A DNA stretch of 6,210 nt from Deltaproteobacteria bacterium (GTDB lineage: Bacteria; Desulfobacterota; JAFDIG01). The position numbers and the translations under genes are program-made. Below are positions 1-6,210 of this stretch, piece after piece. Numbering within the stretch: position 1 is the stretch's first letter; every line of letters begins with the position of its first letter. The stretch spans positions 1 through 6,210 of the forward strand of contig JAFDIG010000193.1 in NCBI GenBank assembly GCA_019308145.1. The letters are read 5' to 3'. The notes under the pieces were generated by a model. That model ran no database searches. It saw only the letters and a program-made list of their open reading frames with translations, and had not been told where the DNA came from.

Positions 1-254
1 TCCTGATCCGTAAAAAGGGTTCTCCAAGCCTCATAAGCATTACTTTTTTTTGTGAGTTTTATTATTGCATTATCAAGCCAGTTTGAGATATCATTTAAAG
101 ATATTCCTTTTTTATTTAAAATTGGCTCCTTGCTTATGATCACAATCCCCTTTTTTGTTGTTTTTAACAAGCTGTTAAAGGTTAAAGAGGTGTTTAACGT
201 TGCAAGGATTCCAGCACTTTTTTTGAAAAAATCCCTCCGATTTATTAGCAACAT
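1..254 (-). CDS. DUF362-family protein with twin-arginine signal, N-terminal part (partial)
   Basis: This gene reads leftwards and is cut by the window edge after 84 codons. The ATG at 254-252 is preceded by GAGG (264-267) with a 9-nt spacer. The N-terminus holds a twin-arginine motif, NRRDFFKK (residues 5-12; consensus S/T-R-R-x-F-L-K), then a modestly hydrophobic stretch to about residue 31, so export of a folded, possibly cofactor-bearing protein by the Tat system is likely. The following segment, starting KKGIVIISKEPIL (34-46) and including LDNAIIKLTKK (60-70) and EAWRTLF (75-81), resembles the start of the DUF362 domain, where a first beta strand is followed by 'mLdeAv..Lt...AW..LF.p.D'. 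DUF362 proteins have no settled function; some carry ferredoxin-like clusters. The domain core is outside the window, so the family call rests on this N-terminal pattern. It is divergent from the sensor gene at 516. Confidence 0.72.
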   Translation of the reverse strand, partial: MLLINRRDFFKKSAGILATLNTSLTFNSLLKTTKKGIVIISKEPILNKKGISLNDISNWLDNAIIKLTKKSNAYEAWRTLFTDQ

Positions 255-295
255 TACTATTTTCCTCTTTCTTAAATCTTTTTTATTTTAGCATT

Positions 296-308
296 AAAAT
301 TTTTTATT
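296..308. repeat. 13-bp A-tract/T-tract word, copy 1
   Basis: AAAATTTTTTATT occurs here and again at 455-467 and 470-482, all within the 261-bp divergent intergenic region. This copy and the second share a 14th base (A). It lies about 30 bp upstream of the candidate -35 box of the sensor gene. It may be an intrinsically bent A-tract or a binding site. It may also be chance in very AT-rich DNA. Confidence 0.35.
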
Positions 309-339
309 ACAACCAAAATCAAAAAATTTCAAAAAAAAC

Positions 340-368
340 TTGACAAAACAAATATTTTTATTAATAAT
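340..368 (+). promoter_or_regulatory. Candidate sigma70 promoter for the sensor gene
   Basis: A perfect -35 hexamer TTGACA (340-345) is followed, after exactly 17 nt, by AATAAT (363-368), a 5/6 match to TATAAT. Just upstream of the -35 box (about 319-338) lie phased A-runs that could act as an UP element. Transcription would start near 375 and leave an untranslated leader of about 140 nt before the ATG at 516. The match is good, but AT-rich intergenic DNA gives many -10-like hexamers by chance, so the -35 box carries most of the weight. Confidence 0.55.
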
Positions 369-454
369 TTAATAAATAACTTTAATTATATCGTAAACTC
401 ATTTGATTTTGTTAATTTAATAGAGAATAAGCTATATTTAAATCTATTCCATAA

Positions 455-482
455 AAAATTTTTTATTATAAAATTTTTTATT
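455..482. repeat. Tandem pair of the 13-bp A-tract/T-tract word, copies 2 and 3
   Basis: Two perfect copies of AAAATTTTTTATT (455-467 and 470-482) are separated by 2 bp, so they repeat with a 15-bp period. They sit 22 bp upstream of the sensor gene's ribosome binding site, inside its predicted leader. Each copy contains the self-complementary core AAAATTTT. The first copy at 296-308 lies on the other side of the promoter. Confidence 0.4.
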
Positions 483-515
483 TAATTTTCTTATTATATA
501 TTATAGGAGATTTCC

Positions 516-1430
516 ATGGAAGCAAAAGATAAAAGGGTTGTATTAGATGCAACGGATAAGATATTAAAAAAGTTGGTTTATGAGAATCAGAATATAAGGA
601 GAAAATTAGATTTGCTAATTAATAGGGCAAATGAGAACTGGCAAATCTTAAAAAACCTTTTTGAGATAGATCAATCATTAATAAACCAAAAGGATATTTT
701 AAGTCTTTTACTATATGCAAGTAGTGAAATAAGATCTCGATTTAATTTATATTATGTCAATTTTTCTTTCTTTAAAAATGGTTTACCATTAGCAATAGAA
801 GGTTTTAAAAAAGAAGAGGTTATAAATTTGATTGATAAAAAAATGTTTATCAATCTCTTTTCTCCTTCAAACGAGATATTTTTTATTAATAAAGGCGAAA
901 AAGAAAAACTTTCTTTGCTCTTTAAAGATAAAGCAAAAGAAATAGCATCTGCTGTGATTATTCCTTTAACAATAAGAAAAAAAATAGCAGGGAGTCTAAA
1001 CTTAGGATCAGATAATGCTGATAGATACAAAAATTTTATGGGGATAGATTTTCTAAATATTTTAGGAAGGAAGCTCTCTTCTTGTATAGAGCAAAAGATT
1101 ATTCAGGAAGAACTGCTTAATCAAGAAAGATTAAAGGTTACTTTAGAGATTGCAGGAGCTGCTGCACATGAGATCAATCAACCGCTTTCAGTGCTTATAG
1201 GAAGAGTAGAACTCCTTCTAAGCAAACTTGAAAATGGAGGTATTACCAAAAAGGATCTAAATGTTATTTTGGATGCTGCAAAGAGAATAGAGAATATAAG
1301 CTCTCTTCTTTCAAATATAACATGTTATTGTACAAAACCTTATGCAAACAATCAAAGGATAGTTGATATTTTTGCATCCAGTATAAATAATAGCCAAATT
1401 TGTTTAGCAAAGAGATATAAAGCATTATAA
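516..1430 (+). CDS. DUF484/GAF-like sensor protein with HisKA phospho-acceptor domain but no ATPase domain
   Basis: The 304-residue protein starts at an ATG with AGGAGA (505-510) 5 nt upstream. Residues about 5-50 form a charged helix (likely coiled coil) and 50-195 a GAF-like fold. The N-terminal helix and the stretch SLNLGSDNADRYKNFMGIDF (160-179) with FLNILGRKL after it resemble the DUF484 family ('lGS.D..rF.p.mgt.fL..LG'). A linker helix (195-212) leads into the histidine-kinase dimerisation segment with H-box AHEINQPL (217-224), predicted phospho-acceptor His218, and its second helix (about 246-268). The protein stops after a TKPY....RIVDI tail (273-285). There are no N, G1 or G2 boxes of the HATPase domain, and only 42 nt separate its stop from the end of the convergent gene, so no split-off ATPase can follow. 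There is no membrane segment, so it is probably cytoplasmic. It may accept phosphate from, or dimerise with, another kinase. Its bases look even more AT-rich than those of the secDF genes. Confidence 0.8.
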   Translation: MEAKDKRVVLDATDKILKKLVYENQNIRRKLDLLINRANENWQILKNLFEIDQSLINQKDILSLLLYASSEIRSRFNLYYVNFSFFKNGLPLAIEGFKKEEVINLIDKKMFINLFSPSNEIFFINKGEKEKLSLLFKDKAKEIASAVIIPLTIRKKIAGSLNLGSDNADRYKNFMGIDFLNILGRKLSSCIEQKIIQEELLNQERLKVTLEIAGAAAHEINQPLSVLIGRVELLLSKLENGGITKKDLNVILDAAKRIENISSLLSNITCYCTKPYANNQRIVDIFASSINNSQICLAKRYKAL

Positions 1431-1472
1431 AGCTAATAAAAAGATATTTCATAATTTTTTTAAATTGAGTTT

Positions 1473-1973
1473 TTAAATTAATTTCATTGCAATCCATATT
1501 ATCATAGCGAAACCTATAAAAACCTTTAAAGTTGAGCCAATAACCCTGCCTAAAAAAGCACCTAATCCAATATTATAGGCTTTATTAAGCTTTTTTGTTT
1601 CCCATAATCCACCAAGAAGTCCCCCCAAAAATACACCAATAAATCCTCCAATTAGGGCTCCAATACCAAAGAAAAAAGGAGCCATAATAATAGAGCATAC
1701 AAAGCCACCTATTAATGAGAGCCATATACCTCTTTTAGAAGAGCCAAATCTTTTTGCACCGTAAAGAGCTGAAACAAAATCCAATCCCTCAGAGATTATT
1801 GCTAAAATAAAAAGAATAATAAGCATAGTAGCTGTGATCTTTGAAAAATGTGTGAGCCAGCCATAGATTAAGGCATCTATAAATATAAAGAATGTTCCAG
1901 GAAGACCAAACGCAATGGAAAAAAGGCTTAATATTAAAATAATAAAAAAGAGAATAAGAGATAAAAGATGCAT
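1473..1973 (-). CDS. DUF456-family small integral membrane protein
   Basis: This 166-residue protein is almost wholly hydrophobic, with about four or five membrane segments (roughly 3-22, 28-40, 47-70, 84-122 and 137-163). It matches DUF456 (PF04306) in its ordered motifs: GLPGTF (23-28) after the first helix, EGLDF (62-66), GAKRFGSSKRG (72-82), a glycine-zipper stretch (103-122) and GAFLGRVIGSTLK (138-150) before the last helix. The family has no established function. The ATG lies 2 nt after the secF stop codon and no good Shine-Dalgarno sequence of its own is visible, so translation is probably coupled to secF. It is the last gene of the secD-secF unit and converges on the sensor gene 42 nt away. 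A link to protein export is suggested only by this position. Confidence 0.85.
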   Translation of the reverse strand: MHLLSLILFFIILILSLFSIAFGLPGTFFIFIDALIYGWLTHFSKITATMLIILFILAIISEGLDFVSALYGAKRFGSSKRGIWLSLIGGFVCSIIMAPFFFGIGALIGGFIGVFLGGLLGGLWETKKLNKAYNIGLGAFLGRVIGSTLKVFIGFAMIIWIAMKLI

Positions 1974-1975
1974 CT

Positions 1976-2875
1976 TTATTTGATTCTTTTTTTCCAGATA
2001 AGAACTATAGGGGATGCAACAAAGATAGAAGAGTATGTTCCAATAATTACACCCACTAAAAGAGCAAAGGCAAAATCATGTATTACTCCACCACCAAAAA
2101 TAAAGATGATTAAAACTACTAATAAAGTAGTAAGAGATGTTAATATAGTACGACTTAAAGTTTGATTTATACTTTTATTTATCACTTCTTCAAGATCCTT
2201 TGACCTTGTTTTTTTCATATTTTCTCTTATACGATCGTAAACAACAATAGTATCGTTTAAGGAATATCCAACAATGGTTAGTAAAGCTGCCACAATAGGG
2301 AGATTAAATTCTTTATTAGTAATAGAAAAAGCGCCTATTGTTATCAAAACATCATGAGCAAGGGCAACAATTGCACCTGTTGCAAACCTAAATTCAAATC
2401 TTATAGTTATATAGATCAAAAGGCCAATAAGAGAGTATAAAATAGCTAAAGCACCCTTTCTTTTTAAATCCTTACCAACTTTGGGACCAACCATTTCAAC
2501 ACGCATAATCTTTGCTGTCCCTTTGCCAAAATGATCTTCTAAGGCTTTTTTTATCTTTCCTGAAAGACCTTCTAAAGCAGAAACACTTTTCTCCATTCTA
2601 AGAAGAAACTCATTATTTTGTTTTGCCCCAAAACCTTGGATTATAGCATTTCCTAACCCTATATTAGCTAATGACTCCTTAATATCCTTAACATTAACAG
2701 GATGAGTAAACTTTACCTGCACGAGGGTGCCGCCGGCAAAATCTATCCCTAAATTTAATCCATGATGAAAGAAGATTGAGAAGATTCCGAACAAGATAAG
2801 CAGAGCAGAAAATATATAAGCATATCTTCTTCTTCCTACAAAGTTTATATTTATATCTGGCCGCACAAATTCCAT
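1976..2875 (-). CDS. secF: Protein-export membrane protein SecF
   Basis: SecF pairs with SecD in the SecDF complex of the inner membrane, which uses the ion gradient to pull translocating chains through SecYEG on the periplasmic side. The 299-residue length is typical. One membrane helix (about 18-36) is followed by GIDFAGGT (43-50), the small periplasmic domain (about 50-125) and the family motif EMVGPKVG (127-134). Five further helices lie at about 141-158, 165-185, 193-213, 245-262 and 266-290. The signature VGYSLNDTIVVYDRIREN (202-219) contains the conserved Asp of the ion-conducting region (D208), and NQTLSRTILTS (237-247) follows. The ATG at 2875 lies 18 nt after the secD stop with AAGGA just upstream, so the two are co-translated neighbours. 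Nothing is missing or unusual. Confidence 0.97.
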   Translation of the reverse strand: MEFVRPDININFVGRRRYAYIFSALLILFGIFSIFFHHGLNLGIDFAGGTLVQVKFTHPVNVKDIKESLANIGLGNAIIQGFGAKQNNEFLLRMEKSVSALEGLSGKIKKALEDHFGKGTAKIMRVEMVGPKVGKDLKRKGALAILYSLIGLLIYITIRFEFRFATGAIVALAHDVLITIGAFSITNKEFNLPIVAALLTIVGYSLNDTIVVYDRIRENMKKTRSKDLEEVINKSINQTLSRTILTSLTTLLVVLIIFIFGGGVIHDFAFALLVGVIIGTYSSIFVASPIVLIWKKRIK

Positions 2876-2893
2876 GATCCTTTTTTCCCTTTC

Positions 2894-4492
2894 TTAAATG
2901 CTTAATTTTATTGCTCTTGTCTTAAGTGTAATTAGGTCAAAGATAAATCGAGATACAAATATAGCAGTATAAAGATTAGCAATTATACCAATACTTAAAG
3001 TTACAGCAAATCCCTTGATTGGGCCTGTCCCAAACTGAAATAGAACAGCAGCAGCAATAAGGGTTGTAATATTAGCATCCATGATCGTTAGAAAAGCACG
3101 TGAATAGCCCATATCAAGTGCTGCTATGGGCGTATTTCTCCCTCTTAATTCTTCTCTTACTCTTTCAAAGATCAATATATTAGCATCTACTGCCATACCA
3201 ATAGTAAGAACAATGCCTGCAATACCTGGCAAAGTAAGAGTTGCCTCAAAGGCAGAAAGTGCTGCAAGGATAAATAAAATATTTAATATCAAAGCAATAT
3301 CAGCAATAATCCCTGATAATTTATAATAGAAAATCATAAATAGTATTACCAGAATGCCACCAATAAGAACGCTTCTTACACCTTGCTGAACAGAAAGCTT
3401 TCCTAATGAAGGTCCAACTGTTCTTTCCTCAAGGATTTCAACAGGAGCAGGAAGAGCCCCTGCTCTAAGAACTATTGCTAAATCCCTTGCCTCTTTCATA
3501 TCAAAACCACCTGTGATCTGAGCCTTTCCTCCTGAAATCCTCTCTCTTATTACAGGTGCTGAGTGAACATTATTATCAAGTATAATAGCAAGTCTTTTGC
3601 CAACATTAGCACCTGTGATCTGATCAAAGATCTTTGCCCCTCTTGAATTAAACTCCAGAGCTACATAAGGTTCTGCTGTTGTAGGATCTATCTTTACTGT
3701 AGCGGTTTTTAGCATATCCCCAGTTAACAGAGATTTCTTTTTAACCAAATAAGGGATTTTCTTTTCATATCCAGTTACAGGGTCAACTATTCTTTGGTAA
3801 AGGACTTCAGAGCCAGGGGGAATTTTTCCCTTAAGGGCTTCATCTAAAGAGTGGTCTTCATCTATTAGCTTAAACTCTAAAAGAGCTGTTTTGCCGATTA
3901 ATTTTTTTGCCCGTTGCGGATCTTTAACCCCTGGCAACTGGATTAATATTCTATTTTTCCCTTGTGTACTGATATCTGGTTCACTAACCCCAAATTGGTC
4001 TATCCTATTTCTTATGGTCTCAAGTGCCTGATCTATGGAATATCTTTTGATCTCCTCAACTCTTTTAGGATCAAGAGTAATCTTTACTGCAGGTGATTTC
4101 CCTACCTTCTCAACAGGAGAGAGGATTAATTGATGATACTCTTTTTTTATAAGATCTTGAAATTTATCGTAGCTTTTCGCATTATAAAAAACAATATAAA
4201 TGGTTTTTCCTTTTCTTTTCATCTCATCTATATAGATTCGTTCCTTTCTCATCCTGTGCATCAGGTCCTCAGATATATGATCGATCTCATTTTCAACAGC
4301 TTTATCAACCTTAACACCAAGGATCAAATGCATCCCACCTCTTAAGTCCAATCCTAAACGAACCTTTTTTGTTGTAAAGGTTTTTTGCCACCATTTAGGC
4401 AAATTATCTACAAAAGTTGGGATGACATAAAAGATCGCAACTACAAGTGTCACAATAATGATGAAAAAGCGAATTTTTAAACTCTTGATCAT
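2894..4492 (-). CDS. secD: Protein-export membrane protein SecD
   Basis: SecD is the larger half of the SecDF export motor. The 532 residues show the full architecture: an N-terminal helix (about 9-28), LGLDLRGG (46-53), and a large periplasmic P1 domain that includes NRIDQFGVSEPDI (162-174), RILIQLPGVKDPQ (181-193) and the head region reaching NNVHSAPVIRERISGG (307-322). VEILEERTVGPSLG (351-364) precedes the five-helix membrane core from about 371. The signature GMAVDANILIFERVREE (432-448) carries the conserved Asp (D436) of the proton/sodium path, and GYSRAFLTIMDANITT (462-477) follows. The ATG is well set by AGGAG (4499-4503) with a 6-nt spacer. secD is the first gene of the unit. yajC, often found just upstream, is absent here and a LarA-like gene occupies that side instead. 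Motifs and length are normal. Confidence 0.97.
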   Translation of the reverse strand: MIKSLKIRFFIIIVTLVVAIFYVIPTFVDNLPKWWQKTFTTKKVRLGLDLRGGMHLILGVKVDKAVENEIDHISEDLMHRMRKERIYIDEMKRKGKTIYIVFYNAKSYDKFQDLIKKEYHQLILSPVEKVGKSPAVKITLDPKRVEEIKRYSIDQALETIRNRIDQFGVSEPDISTQGKNRILIQLPGVKDPQRAKKLIGKTALLEFKLIDEDHSLDEALKGKIPPGSEVLYQRIVDPVTGYEKKIPYLVKKKSLLTGDMLKTATVKIDPTTAEPYVALEFNSRGAKIFDQITGANVGKRLAIILDNNVHSAPVIRERISGGKAQITGGFDMKEARDLAIVLRAGALPAPVEILEERTVGPSLGKLSVQQGVRSVLIGGILVILFMIFYYKLSGIIADIALILNILFILAALSAFEATLTLPGIAGIVLTIGMAVDANILIFERVREELRGRNTPIAALDMGYSRAFLTIMDANITTLIAAAVLFQFGTGPIKGFAVTLSIGIIANLYTAIFVSRFIFDLITLKTRAIKLSI

Positions 4493-4638
4493 CTAAAGCT
4501 CCTATTATTATAATTACATTAAACTATTAACCATATCATTGATAAATTTTCATTTTTTTGCTGGTTGTTATAAATTTTAAGTTTAGCCTGATTTCTTCAG
4601 TTTAAAAATAAAGGAAAATTTTTTTGATTTGTGATTTA

Positions 4639-4667
4639 TTCATAACCTATCATAGTTAAAAATGCAA
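4639..4667 (-). promoter_or_regulatory. Weak candidate promoter for secD-secF-DUF456
   Basis: On the minus strand TTGCAT (4667-4662) is spaced 17 nt from TATGAA (4644-4639), which would give a leader of about 140 nt before secD. Both hexamers are only partial matches. It lies at the end of the terminator T-run of the upstream gene, a sensible place for a new transcription start. No better pair with 16-18 nt spacing was found in the 254-bp gap. Confidence 0.25.
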
Positions 4668-4715
4668 GAAAAAATAATTTATTTAATTTATGCTTTATTT
4701 TTCAGCAAATTAAAT
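4666..4715 (-). terminator. Probable rho-independent terminator of the LarA-like gene
   Basis: Reading the minus strand from 4715, ATTTAATTTGCT pairs with AGCA-(TA)-AATTAAAT, giving a 12-bp stem with a 2-nt bulge and a 9-nt loop (4695-4703). A T-rich run, TTATTTTTTCTT, follows at about 4678-4667. It begins about 31 nt after the stop codon of the LarA-like gene. The stem is AT-rich apart from TGCT/AGCA, so it is weaker than a classic terminator, but the order hairpin then T-run is correct only for this strand. Confidence 0.5.
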
Positions 4716-4746
4716 TATTGATATAATTAATAATTTTATCTATTTA

Positions 4747-6036
4747 TTAAATAACTGGCAAGATAACTCCACCTGCGGGGACAATATTGAGAGTATTCCC
4801 TTGACAAACTTTTAATCCTATCTCAAATGCTTTATCCAAATTATTAGCATAAATAAATCCCATTTTCTCAGCTTTTTGTTTTGGAATATCGTCAGATACA
4901 AGGATCATTTTAAACCTATCCTGAGTAGCTAAAGTTAAGCCAAGAGCCATATTAAAATCTATTGCACCATCTTCTAAGATCAATCTATTACTTTTAAAAT
5001 AGTTTTTAACAGCTTTAAAGAGACTCTTACCATACTTTAAATGAAATTTACTAAAAGCATCAATAAAAGGATCTGGAAGATTAGAAGTACAATTAGCAAC
5101 AAGGATAATGCAACCCTTCTCTTTTGTTATCATAGAAGCAGGGATGATTGGTTTTACGATTTGAGGTCCTTCAGAATAAGGGAAGGAAGTGATAACTGTA
5201 AGATCTGATTTTTTAAAAAATTTTTGAGAGATAATATCTTTGCTCATTTTTATTCCAGCAAGATGAGCATAAAGAGGATGGCCACAAACTATATCAGATA
5301 CCTTATCATCTTGAGAAATAACAGTGTTAATAACAAAGTCTAACTTTGCGTCTTTTGCAATTGAAGTTACCCTTTCATAGAAAATATTACCATCAATTCT
5401 ACCTAAAGCAGTGCCTTTATGGAAAGTATATTGAAGATGATGTTCTTTAATCGAATCAAAATCAGCAACTCCTGGGAAAAGGATTTTTGCTCCACCACCA
5501 AAACCATTCATTGGATGAGGTAAAATAGAACCTATACCAATCTTAAAGTCTGCTTCTGCTACCTGGCGGTTGATCTTTACAGTCCGAGATTCATTTAATT
5601 TTGAAACAGCAACCATATCAGCATCAAAACAGTTATGATTTTTAACACTATACTGACTTAGGAGTTTTTCTCCAAAAACGTTTTTAAATTCATTTTCTCT
5701 TAATTTCCTATGGGTTCCTAAAGCAATTATTATTGAAATATTCCCTTTGGGAGGATTAATCTTTTCTTCAATTTCCTCAAGTAAGGTTTCAAGTATAATT
5801 CTTTTTGGTGATGGACGAGTTAAATCTTCAACAAGTATAGCAATTTTATCAGAGGGGGAGAGCATATCTTGTAATTTAGGAGATTTAATAGGATTTTCAA
5901 TAGCCCTTTTTAATAGTTGTTTAAGATCAGTCTCTTTTTTTCCTTCTTTAAAATCAGCAAAGGTGAGAATATTTATCTCAGAAGGAAGGTTAAGAAATCT
6001 TTTTTTGCCATTATAAATTATAAAAGGCTCTTTCAT
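4747..6036 (-). CDS. LarA-family nickel-pincer racemase/epimerase-like protein, substrate unknown
   Basis: The 429-residue protein has the length and motif order of lactate racemase LarA, which isomerises 2-hydroxyacids with a nickel pincer nucleotide bound to a lysine. Visible motifs are DLTRPSP (71-77), ALGTHR (105-110), NHNCFD (133-138), LPHPMNGFGGGAKILFPG (172-189) and KEHH (197-200). By analogy with LarA, His109 and His174 are the acid/base pair, Lys184 the cofactor attachment site, His200 the nickel ligand, Asp71/Arg74 active-site residues, and Gln292/Lys295 (PQIVK) the Q-x-x-K substrate contacts. The region around 283-320 differs from ordinary LarA, so the substrate need not be lactate. 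larB, larC and larE, which build the cofactor, are not in the window. There is no clear Shine-Dalgarno sequence and an in-frame TAG directly abuts the ATG, fixing 6036 as the earliest ATG start. It follows the ABC ATPase gene by 62 nt and ends at a probable terminator. Confidence 0.85.
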   Translation of the reverse strand: MKEPFIIYNGKKRFLNLPSEINILTFADFKEGKKETDLKQLLKRAIENPIKSPKLQDMLSPSDKIAILVEDLTRPSPKRIILETLLEEIEEKINPPKGNISIIIALGTHRKLRENEFKNVFGEKLLSQYSVKNHNCFDADMVAVSKLNESRTVKINRQVAEADFKIGIGSILPHPMNGFGGGAKILFPGVADFDSIKEHHLQYTFHKGTALGRIDGNIFYERVTSIAKDAKLDFVINTVISQDDKVSDIVCGHPLYAHLAGIKMSKDIISQKFFKKSDLTVITSFPYSEGPQIVKPIIPASMITKEKGCIILVANCTSNLPDPFIDAFSKFHLKYGKSLFKAVKNYFKSNRLILEDGAIDFNMALGLTLATQDRFKMILVSDDIPKQKAEKMGFIYANNLDKAFEIGLKVCQGNTLNIVPAGGVILPVI

Positions 6037-6098
6037 CTAAAAAAATATTAAAAATCTTCTGTTCTAATAATGTATGTTAAATTTAGTTTAAAACAAAT

Positions 6099-6210
6099 TC
6101 AAACCATAAGATATTTTTTTCTGATATCCTCATTCTTTTTCAAGTCATTAATATCACCATGATAGACGATCTTTCCATCATCAATAATATAGCCTCTATC
6201 ACCAAGTTTT
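6099..6210 (-). CDS. ABC transporter ATP-binding protein, LivF-like, C-terminal end (partial)
   Basis: The last 36 codons of a gene entering from the right edge can be read on the minus strand, ending in TGA at 6101-6099. They contain DRGYIIDDGKIVYHGD (4-19 of the fragment), then a helix and NEDIRKKYLMV to the stop. This matches the end of ABC ATPases of the branched-chain amino-acid type ('DRgYvle.G.iv..G....L..ne.vr..YL'), most like LivF, which stops just after the YL motif. LptB ends similarly but usually with YLG and a longer tail, so it is the main alternative. Walker A, signature and Walker B motifs lie outside the window. The LarA-like gene follows in the same direction after 62 nt with no terminator between, suggesting co-transcription. 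Confidence 0.65.
   Translation of the reverse strand, partial: KLGDRGYIIDDGKIVYHGDINDLKKNEDIRKKYLMV

Noticed and set aside
52..291. Open frame of 79 codons on the plus strand
   Set aside because: It lies antisense to the Tat-signal DUF362 gene, has low-complexity Phe/Leu/Ile-rich content and no ribosome binding site. The minus-strand reading gives recognisable motifs.
1431..1472. Possible bidirectional terminator between the convergent sensor and DUF456 genes
   Set aside because: The stretch has A and T runs but no stem longer than a few base pairs could be found on either strand.
752..1497. Two minus-strand open frames (752-1030 and 1264-1497) opposite the sensor gene
   Set aside because: Neither resembles a known family, and both overlap a plus-strand frame with clear domain motifs. 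The second also overlaps the end of the DUF456 gene.
1968..2165. Plus-strand open frame opposite secF
   Set aside because: It is a shadow of secF: basic, low-complexity and without a ribosome binding site.
3126..4345. Two plus-strand open frames (3126-3326 and 4130-4345) opposite secD
   Set aside because: Both are antisense to conserved secD coding sequence and show no family features.
4507..4512. Perfect TATAAT on the minus strand just before secD
   Set aside because: A start from it would fall in the secD ribosome binding site, and the hexamer 17 nt upstream (TATGGT) does not resemble a -35 box.
5747..6016. Plus-strand open frame of 89 codons opposite the LarA-like gene
   Set aside because: It is Ser-rich and antisense to the conserved N-terminal half of the LarA-like protein, with no independent support.

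Overview
The window is very AT-rich bacterial DNA from a Gram-negative (diderm) bacterium. Separate SecD (532 aa) and SecF (299 aa), a Tat-type DUF362 protein, a DUF484/GAF + HisKA protein ending in a 'TKPY...IVDI' tail, and a Liv-type ABC ATPase next to a LarA-like enzyme together suggest Desulfobacterota or a related anaerobic lineage. That placement is inferred from gene character only. No tRNA, rRNA, CRISPR array or insertion sequence was seen.

Layout. (1) Positions 1-254, minus: the N-terminus of a twin-arginine DUF362 protein that runs off the left edge. (2) 255-515: an AT-rich divergent intergenic region with a near-consensus sigma70 promoter reading right and three copies of a 13-bp A-tract/T-tract word. 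(3) 516-1430, plus: a sensor protein with a DUF484/GAF-like domain and a histidine-kinase dimerisation/phospho-acceptor segment but no ATPase domain. (4) 1473-4492, minus: a compact secD-secF-DUF456 operon, read from right to left, with an 18-nt gap between secD and secF and a 2-nt gap between secF and the DUF456 gene. It converges on the sensor gene. (5) 4493-4746: an intergenic region with a probable terminator for the upstream unit and a weak candidate promoter for secD. (6) 4747-6036, minus: a LarA-family (nickel-pincer racemase/epimerase-like) protein. (7) 6099-6210, minus: the C-terminus of a LivF-like ABC ATPase, 62 nt upstream of the LarA-like gene and probably co-transcribed with it.

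How they work together. SecD and SecF form the inner-membrane accessory complex that uses the proton or sodium gradient to drive late steps of Sec export; DUF456 is a small membrane protein of unknown role, translationally coupled to secF. The LivF-like ATPase and the LarA-like enzyme may form an uptake-plus-isomerisation unit for a 2-hydroxyacid or related compound, but the transporter's other subunits are outside the window and the substrate is unknown. The sensor protein has a phosphorylatable histidine but no kinase domain of its own, so it would need a partner. The core export genes are ordinary. The points most worth a second look are the ATPase-less kinase, the transporter/LarA pairing and the repeated A/T word in the divergent promoter region.
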